NCBI GenBank assembly: GCA_937899265.1
Contig: CALBPV010000023.1
Coordinates: 1-27,345 of the forward strand
Source: an uncultured Bacteroidales bacterium
Lineage (GTDB): Bacteria > Bacteroidota > Bacteroidia > Bacteroidales > UBA3663
Direction of reading: 5' to 3'
Length of the DNA: 27,345 nucleotides
A program made the position numbers and the translations under genes. Position 1 is the first letter of the stretch, and every line of letters begins with the position of its first letter. Positions 23,603 through 27,345 of the stretch are shown piece after piece. Below the pieces are notes generated by a model. It was not told where the DNA came from. It ran no database searches and saw only the letters and a list, made by a program, of their open reading frames with translations.

Positions 23603-23805
23603 TGCCAAAAGCTTGCCTAAATTGTAGGCAACGTTTTGGCAGTTACGGAAACCTCCATCCGTATCCGATGGACCCAAAGTCAAGTGCCAAAAGCTTTCCC
23701 AGAATCTAGGCGACGTTTTGGCAGTTGCGGAAATCGCCATCGATAATCGATAGACCCAAAGTCAAGTGCCAAACGCTTGCCTACATTCTAGGCGACGTTT
23801 TGGCA
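23603..23805. repeat. Array of three 39-bp palindromic units at exact 82-bp period
   Basis: Units at 23603-23641, 23685-23723 and 23767-23805 each start TGCCAAA and end GTTTTGGCA, forming an 8-bp outer stem (seven in the third unit). Two of them have an inner TTGCCTA/TAGGC stem. The two 43-bp intervals are alike (GTTrCGGAAA at the start, GACCCAAAGTCAAG at the end) and each holds its own small hairpin (CCATC/GATGG in the first, ATCGA/TCGAT in the second). The whole is therefore a tandem 82-bp element. The flanks to 23909 are AT-rich with no gene. Confidence 0.88.
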
Positions 23806-23909
23806 ATTAACAAATTATACAAAATTTATAGACAACCTTTAAAATATAAAGTTGCCTCGGCGAGAAATTATTCAAAATCGTCTTTTGTTTTATATTTGAT
23901 TATTTTATA

Positions 23910-24767
23910 TCATGGATTCTGTTTGAGAAATTTGAAATCTTTCTCAACAGGGTTGAAGAACATCCTGTGAAATTGAATGGTCGATGAGGTGAGTTTCTTG
24001 AAATATCCCGAAGAATTGGTTCTGTAATTCATCAGTGTTTTGAAGTATGTTTCTCGGGTTGTAAAGACTTCTCTGATTGTATCAACAAGAATATGTTCTG
24101 CACTCGACTCTACCAATTGCGCCACATACCGATGTTCTCCGTCTGAACTGGAAAGCTCTAAAATCAACCCGGGAAGGCCGTTGAATTTATATGGCCCATT
24201 GCTAAATGGCAGGTCCTCTGCGTACCATGCTTCCCAATCTCTTCCCCGATAATTCGCCAAAGCTTTTTGGCATTTGTGGCCACATACGGTCTTTCTGATG
24301 TCATACAATTGCCAGTTGATATTTGGCAAGTGTTCCGTATAAGAATAGTGAGTGCCAAACATCGAACCGAACTCCTTGACGATATTTCCGGCTTTATAAA
24401 TTCCTCCCGTTTTGCCAGGCTTGTATGTGTTGGACAACTGCAATGCTTCCATGAATTTCACTCGATTTCGGTTTTTCTGATTTATGACAGAATCTATTTG
24501 ATACCATCCATAGTTTCGGGTGAGGCTGCACGAGTCATTCAGCAGTACAATCTCCATTGTACATTCCGTTCTCTGCTCATTGTCAAGATGGGGGTCAGTT
24601 GCGATATGCTTATATACGCATTTTATTTGACTCATTCCCCTGTATTCCTGTTTCGGAAATTTGGCATACTCGTTTAGAGGCATGTCTGAAATAATTTGAA
24701 TTTGACAATACGCCCCCATGAAAAAGCAGAATAACATGGAGACACTAATGATAAAGAGTTTTCTCAT
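23910..24767 (-). CDS. GLPGLI-family secreted protein
   Basis: The 285-residue protein has a signal peptide (about 1-21, MGAYCQ) and the family signature KFNGLPGLILEL near residue 217, followed by a VDTIREVFTTRETYF segment. This family (Porph_ging/GLPGLI) is restricted to Bacteroidetes, often in several copies. Its members are exported and of unknown function. A C-x-x-x-C pair in VCGHKCQKAL (near residue 185) and the aromatic run YRGRDWEAWYAEDLPF before the signature are typical. Start: Met at 24767 gives a clean signal peptide; an upstream ATG would add 26 residues. Base use is clearly more AT-rich than in the neighbouring genes. It diverges from the TPR/HTH regulator gene. Confidence 0.88.
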   Translation of the reverse strand: MRKLFIISVSMLFCFFMGAYCQIQIISDMPLNEYAKFPKQEYRGMSQIKCVYKHIATDPHLDNEQRTECTMEIVLLNDSCSLTRNYGWYQIDSVINQKNRNRVKFMEALQLSNTYKPGKTGGIYKAGNIVKEFGSMFGTHYSYTEHLPNINWQLYDIRKTVCGHKCQKALANYRGRDWEAWYAEDLPFSNGPYKFNGLPGLILELSSSDGEHRYVAQLVESSAEHILVDTIREVFTTRETYFKTLMNYRTNSSGYFKKLTSSTIQFHRMFFNPVEKDFKFLKQNP

Positions 24768-24861
24768 CTTTTGAAATTCTTGAATTATTCCTACTCTATT
24801 GGATTTTCGGAAACTTCCCCTTTTAGCAGTCGGTCTGCGAAGCATGCATGCAATTCGGGGG

Positions 24862-24869
24862 CAAAGATA
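24862..24869 (-). promoter_or_regulatory. Promoter -7 box of the GLPGLI gene
   Basis: The complement reads TATCTTTG; the leader would be about 90 bases. The -33 region is only T-rich. Confidence 0.65.
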
Positions 24870-24900
24870 GAGAAATAAAGATTTTTATAAAAGTTTTTCA

Positions 24901-24954
24901 CTTCAAAAAATATTCAAATTGGCATTAACTTGAAAATTTGAATATTTTTTGAAG
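24901..24954. repeat. Perfect 20-bp inverted repeat between divergent GLPGLI and TPR/HTH genes
   Basis: Positions 24901-24920 and 24935-24954 are exact reverse complements, with a 14-base loop. It is directly followed by GTCCT/AGGAC (24954-24958 with 24964-24968) and by the 10-bp palindrome ACAGTACTGT (24967-24976). All lie between the two divergent promoters. Confidence 0.9.
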
Positions 24955-24985
24955 TCCTTTTTTAGGACAGTACTGTAAAAAACAT

Positions 24986-24993
24986 TATCTTTG
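24986..24993 (+). promoter_or_regulatory. Promoter -7 box of the TPR/HTH regulator gene
   Basis: TATCTTTG, 17 bases before the ATG at 25011. The palindrome ACAGTACTGT ends ten bases upstream, in the spacer, where a bound repressor would block RNA polymerase. Confidence 0.75.
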
Positions 24994-25010
24994 CACCAAA
25001 AATTTCAAGA

Positions 25011-26354
25011 ATGAAAAGATTGTTGCAAATTTCTCTGGTGTTCACAGTTGTGGCCTCCTGTCATCAGACACCGGAGGTAAATGTCGTGCCGGACTTGCAC
25101 GAAGACGCAAAGGAGCATTTTTTTCGGGCGCAGTTCTGCGTGAATCAAGGCATGCTGGATGAAGGCAGTGCCGAGGTCAGGAAGGCCATCGAAATCAACA
25201 AGGCACTAAATGATACGGCCGCTCTTGTCTCCAATTATCTTTTGTATGCGCGTTGCAGTGACAGTATAAACAACGAAGTCCGCTATCTACTGTCGCTTGC
25301 GGCCGGAAATCAGGAGGAAACGCAGAGAATTCAGGTGGAACTGCGTAAGTCATTTTATGTCCGAAAATTCTATCATATCACTCCGTCAGTGTTGATGGAG
25401 CATAAGCCCGTCAGCCTGTCGCAGCGTCTGTCAGTAGAGACTTTAATCGTGGAAGCCTATGGCGCTTTTCGTCTGCATCAGTATGATTCCGCGAGAATGT
25501 ACGCCGACAAAATCATAGCGTCAGGCACGAAGTACGACCAGCTGTGTGCTTATGGATTCAAAGAAGAATGTTCTATAGACAAGCTTTGGAAAAAGAATGG
25601 GAACTTGCCTGTCATTCAAGATATTTACAGCTATCGCAGGGCTTTGAACCAAAGGGTGATTGAGAGTATGTGCGAACAGATTGCTAGCATCCGAACTAAT
25701 TACGAGAATGAACGCAAGATAGCTGCTCAGCAGGCCTCGTTGGAGAAGGCCGGTATGCAGCGCACAATTCTGCTCCTCATTGTGGGAACCCTGCTCATTG
25801 TGTTCGCTATGGTTGTTTACATTATATATAATAGGAACAAGCAGCAGCGTGAGGAAGTGGCTCGCCGTCTTCAGAATCTGGAATTCCAGCGCCGGCATTC
25901 CGAGCAATGCTACGAGTCCCTGCAAGTCGAGAGCCAGCACCAAATAGCCGTGCTCCAAGAGAAACTCCAGGCACATGATACCCAATACGAACAAGCCGTC
26001 TCAAATCTCACCCGGGAACGGATGCAACTCACTGGGGAGCCTTTTTATGTCGCACTGCTGCGCGACCACAAGGCCACTGCCGCCATCTGGCAGCAGATAG
26101 ACTCGTTCTACCAACGTGAAAGTCCCGGGTTCCTCTCTCGTCTCGCACATGTCGCCCTCATGGACGATAACGAACGCAACATCTCGCTGCTCATCCGTAT
26201 GGGATTCTCCCAATCGGCCATCGCCGACATTGTCCACAAAACGCCGCAGGCCATCAACTATACGCGCCGCAAACTGGCTGCCAGGGCGCTTAATGCCGAT
26301 GTAGCAACCCTCAAAGCCGACCTGTGGAATCAGATTATTGAGAGCTTGCCTTGA
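25011..26354 (+). CDS. Membrane-tethered TPR/coiled-coil regulator with C-terminal HTH
   Basis: The 447-residue protein begins with a lipoprotein-like signal (VVASC, Cys17), has helical TPR-like repeats (about 30-240), one membrane span (about 252-273), a coiled coil (about 275-340) and a C-terminal helical domain with a putative HTH (FSQSAIADIVHKTPQAINYTRRKL, about 399-421). Bacteroidetes carry many such proteins, with periplasmic TPRs and a cytoplasmic DNA-binding end, thought to signal across the inner membrane; their signals are mostly unknown. A signal peptide plus an internal span fits a periplasmic N-terminal half. It diverges from the GLPGLI gene across a region with large palindromes, so it may regulate that gene, itself, or both. 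It ends 35 bases before the convergent GT2 gene. Confidence 0.8.
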   Translation: MKRLLQISLVFTVVASCHQTPEVNVVPDLHEDAKEHFFRAQFCVNQGMLDEGSAEVRKAIEINKALNDTAALVSNYLLYARCSDSINNEVRYLLSLAAGNQEETQRIQVELRKSFYVRKFYHITPSVLMEHKPVSLSQRLSVETLIVEAYGAFRLHQYDSARMYADKIIASGTKYDQLCAYGFKEECSIDKLWKKNGNLPVIQDIYSYRRALNQRVIESMCEQIASIRTNYENERKIAAQQASLEKAGMQRTILLLIVGTLLIVFAMVVYIIYNRNKQQREEVARRLQNLEFQRRHSEQCYESLQVESQHQIAVLQEKLQAHDTQYEQAVSNLTRERMQLTGEPFYVALLRDHKATAAIWQQIDSFYQRESPGFLSRLAHVALMDDNERNISLLIRMGFSQSAIADIVHKTPQAINYTRRKLAARALNADVATLKADLWNQIIESLP

Positions 26355-26389
26355 GAGGTAATCGCTCTTCGCCTAATTTCTTTGTGGAA

Positions 26390-27115
26390 CTACTTTCTTA
26401 GGACGTAATGGAGGCGGATGGGTAGCCGCAGTTTGGTCAGCAGCTTAAAGGCTGTGTAGTACAGTCCTCGGTCATCATAGCGGTCATAAACCCTCAGATA
26501 TTCCTCCCTTTGCAGCACAATGTGTGTGGAGGAGAAACCGGTGGTGTCGAACTCTGCAATGGGATGGGGGATATGTAGAAAAGCTTCGTCTCCCCAAGTC
26601 TCCCAGATGTCGCGCAGCAGCGCGTAGTCACCGGCCAGACGGAAACTTGTGTCATAACGGAACCCGGTATTGCGGAAGAAGGTGGCCTGATGGCAGCACG
26701 GCATGTGCCTCTTCAGAAAGGCGGGTTCCCGTGCGGGCATGAGTTTTCCGCCCTCATAGCTGTCACCATATATAATATAAGGAGTGTTTTGAAGATTTGA
26801 GATGGTCGCAAGGAAGGTCGAAACGGCATCTTTCACCAAAATGTCGCCGGCATTCAGAAACAGAATCCACTCGCCTTGGCTTCTCCCGATACCTTTGTTC
26901 ATGGCATCATAGATGCCGTTATCCGGTTCGCTTACACCTTTATTTATATATAAGGTGTATTCCTTCAGGAGTTCCGCAGAACCGTCGGTCGAACCGCCAT
27001 CCACGACGATGTACTCCACCTCATCCGTCTTTTGGCCGATGACCGAACGGAGGGTGCGTTCCAACCCTGCACGACTGTTTTTGCAGATTGTGACGATGGA
27101 AAGCAGTTCTTTCAT
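26390..27115 (-). CDS. Family 2 glycosyltransferase
   Basis: The 241-residue protein is a GT-A-fold GT2 enzyme: LSIVTICKNS at the N terminus, VDGGSTDGS (about residue 38), SEPDNGIYDAMNKGIG (about 62-77) and LFLNAGD (about 85), which stands at the usual DxD place with only its last Asp kept, a variant common in this branch (WcaA/colanic-acid-type transferases). The C-terminal region has CCHQATFF and FRLAGDYALL, typical of these short enzymes that add sugars to exopolysaccharide or O-antigen repeat units. Donor and acceptor are unknown. Met at 27115 is chosen for alignment with the family; the -7 box (27120-27127) ends only five bases upstream. It is monocistronic here, with no other capsule genes nearby except the fused transferase. 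Confidence 0.88.
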   Translation of the reverse strand: MKELLSIVTICKNSRAGLERTLRSVIGQKTDEVEYIVVDGGSTDGSAELLKEYTLYINKGVSEPDNGIYDAMNKGIGRSQGEWILFLNAGDILVKDAVSTFLATISNLQNTPYIIYGDSYEGGKLMPAREPAFLKRHMPCCHQATFFRNTGFRYDTSFRLAGDYALLRDIWETWGDEAFLHIPHPIAEFDTTGFSSTHIVLQREEYLRVYDRYDDRGLYYTAFKLLTKLRLPIRLHYVLRK

Positions 27116-27119
27116 GGTG

Positions 27120-27127
27120 CAAAGATA
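27120..27127 (-). promoter_or_regulatory. Promoter -7 box of the GT2 gene, almost touching the start codon
   Basis: The complement reads TATCTTTG, with ATTG at -33 (27148-27151, 20-base spacer). Transcription would start about at the ATG, implying a leaderless or near-leaderless mRNA. Upstream, an 8-bp perfect hairpin (27159-27166 with 27172-27179) lies in the intergenic region. Confidence 0.55.
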
Positions 27128-27229
27128 CGTAAAATAAGTCAATTTTGCAATGTCCACTTCCAAAAATAGTCTTTTTGGAGGCTTATTTTGTCAAAACTTG
27201 CAGTTTTTTCAAAAAAACTCGCAGAAAAA

Positions 27230-27261
27230 TTTGGTAGTTTCAAAACTTTCCCCTATCTTTG
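27230..27261 (+). promoter_or_regulatory. Promoter of tRNA-Asn
   Basis: TTTG (27230-27233), 20-base spacer, TATCTTTG (27254-27261), 22 bases before the tRNA. Confidence 0.85.
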
Positions 27262-27283
27262 CACCCGCTTAACCGCAAAATTC

Positions 27284-27345
27284 GCTCCAATAGCTCAGTT
27301 GGTTAGAGCACATGACTGTTAATCATGGGGTCGTTGGTTCAAGCC
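27284..27345 (+). tRNA. tRNA-Asn (anticodon GTT), 5' part
   Basis: The acceptor strand GCTCCAA, D-arm GCTC/GAGC and anticodon stem CATGA/TCATG with loop CTGTTAA are intact, giving anticodon GTT (Asn). The window ends inside the T-arm, so the 3' acceptor strand is not visible. Confidence 0.93.

Noticed and set aside
23369..23740. A 123-codon minus-strand frame through the palindromic array
   Set aside because: Its sequence is a translation of the 82-bp repeat and flanking hairpins; no start signal or promoter supports it.
23603..23805. CRISPR-like array (39-bp repeats, 43-bp spacers)
   Set aside because: The intervals are similar to each other and not unique, repeats are strongly palindromic, only three units exist, and no cas gene is present.
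24901..24954. Invertible promoter bounded by the 20-bp inverted repeat
   Set aside because: The segment between the arms is only 14 bases and holds no promoter; no invertase gene is nearby.

Overview
The window looks like chromosomal DNA of a Bacteroidales bacterium, most like Prevotella and relatives. The grounds are: promoter boxes of the TAnnTTTG type in front of nearly every transcription unit; no obvious Shine-Dalgarno sites but A-rich leaders; a one-piece hybrid two-component regulator; the type IX secretion (T9SS) proteins PorU and PorV; a GLPGLI-family protein; and a BspA-like surface protein with Mycoplasma-type (DUF285) leucine-rich repeats. No insertion sequence, phage gene or CRISPR array is visible.

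Layout. 1-700: a small toxin-antitoxin-like pair whose zeta-type kinase is cut short at its C terminus. 701-1045: a leader with a C10 and a G10 homopolymer and a strong promoter. 1046-6690: a three-gene surface operon (a 1290-residue BspA-like LRR protein, a secreted protein with a related C-terminal domain, and a small Ig-like lipoprotein) closed by a strong terminator. 6690-7253: GC-rich palindromic repeats and a possible small RNA on the minus strand. 7254-11672 (minus): a hybrid two-component system protein, divergent from a secreted alpha/beta-hydrolase esterase (11859-13127). 13053-13276: exactly 32 tandem heptamers that start inside the esterase gene and run towards porU. 13327-18172: porU and porV, ending at a terminator. 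18399-19573: a glutathione-peroxidase-like lipoprotein and an OhrR-type MarR regulator. 19585-21672 (minus): a fused GT4-like/GT8 glycosyltransferase. 21803-23317: a secreted CotH-kinase-family protein. 23318-23909: an intergenic region with an exact 82-bp-period array of palindromic units. 23910-24767 (minus): a GLPGLI-family protein, divergent from a membrane-tethered TPR/HTH regulator (25011-26354), with a perfect 20-bp inverted repeat between them. 26390-27115 (minus): a GT2 glycosyltransferase. 27284-27345: the 5' part of tRNA-Asn(GTT), cut by the window edge.

How the parts may work together. PorU (sortase) and PorV (shuttle) finish the export of proteins that carry a C-terminal sorting domain. 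The BspA-like and CotH proteins end in a similar Y-[DN]-L-x-G-x-R ... R-x-G-[RK]-K tail, so both may be clients, although this tail type is not proven to be a T9SS signal. The hybrid two-component protein probably senses a glycan-derived ligand and controls the divergent esterase. The peroxidase and OhrR-like regulator form a peroxide-response unit. The two glycosyltransferases probably work on surface glycans.

The most unusual signal is repeat DNA. Heptamer tracts of two families (TTTCAAG-like and GGTCAAA/GGTGAAG-like) sit at the start of the regulator, just after the esterase signal peptide, at the esterase C terminus and between porU and porV. In several places they are translated. Together with the homopolymers ahead of the adhesin operon and the 82-bp palindromic array, they suggest a surface and secretion region open to slippage-driven variation. 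That is inference from one sequence.
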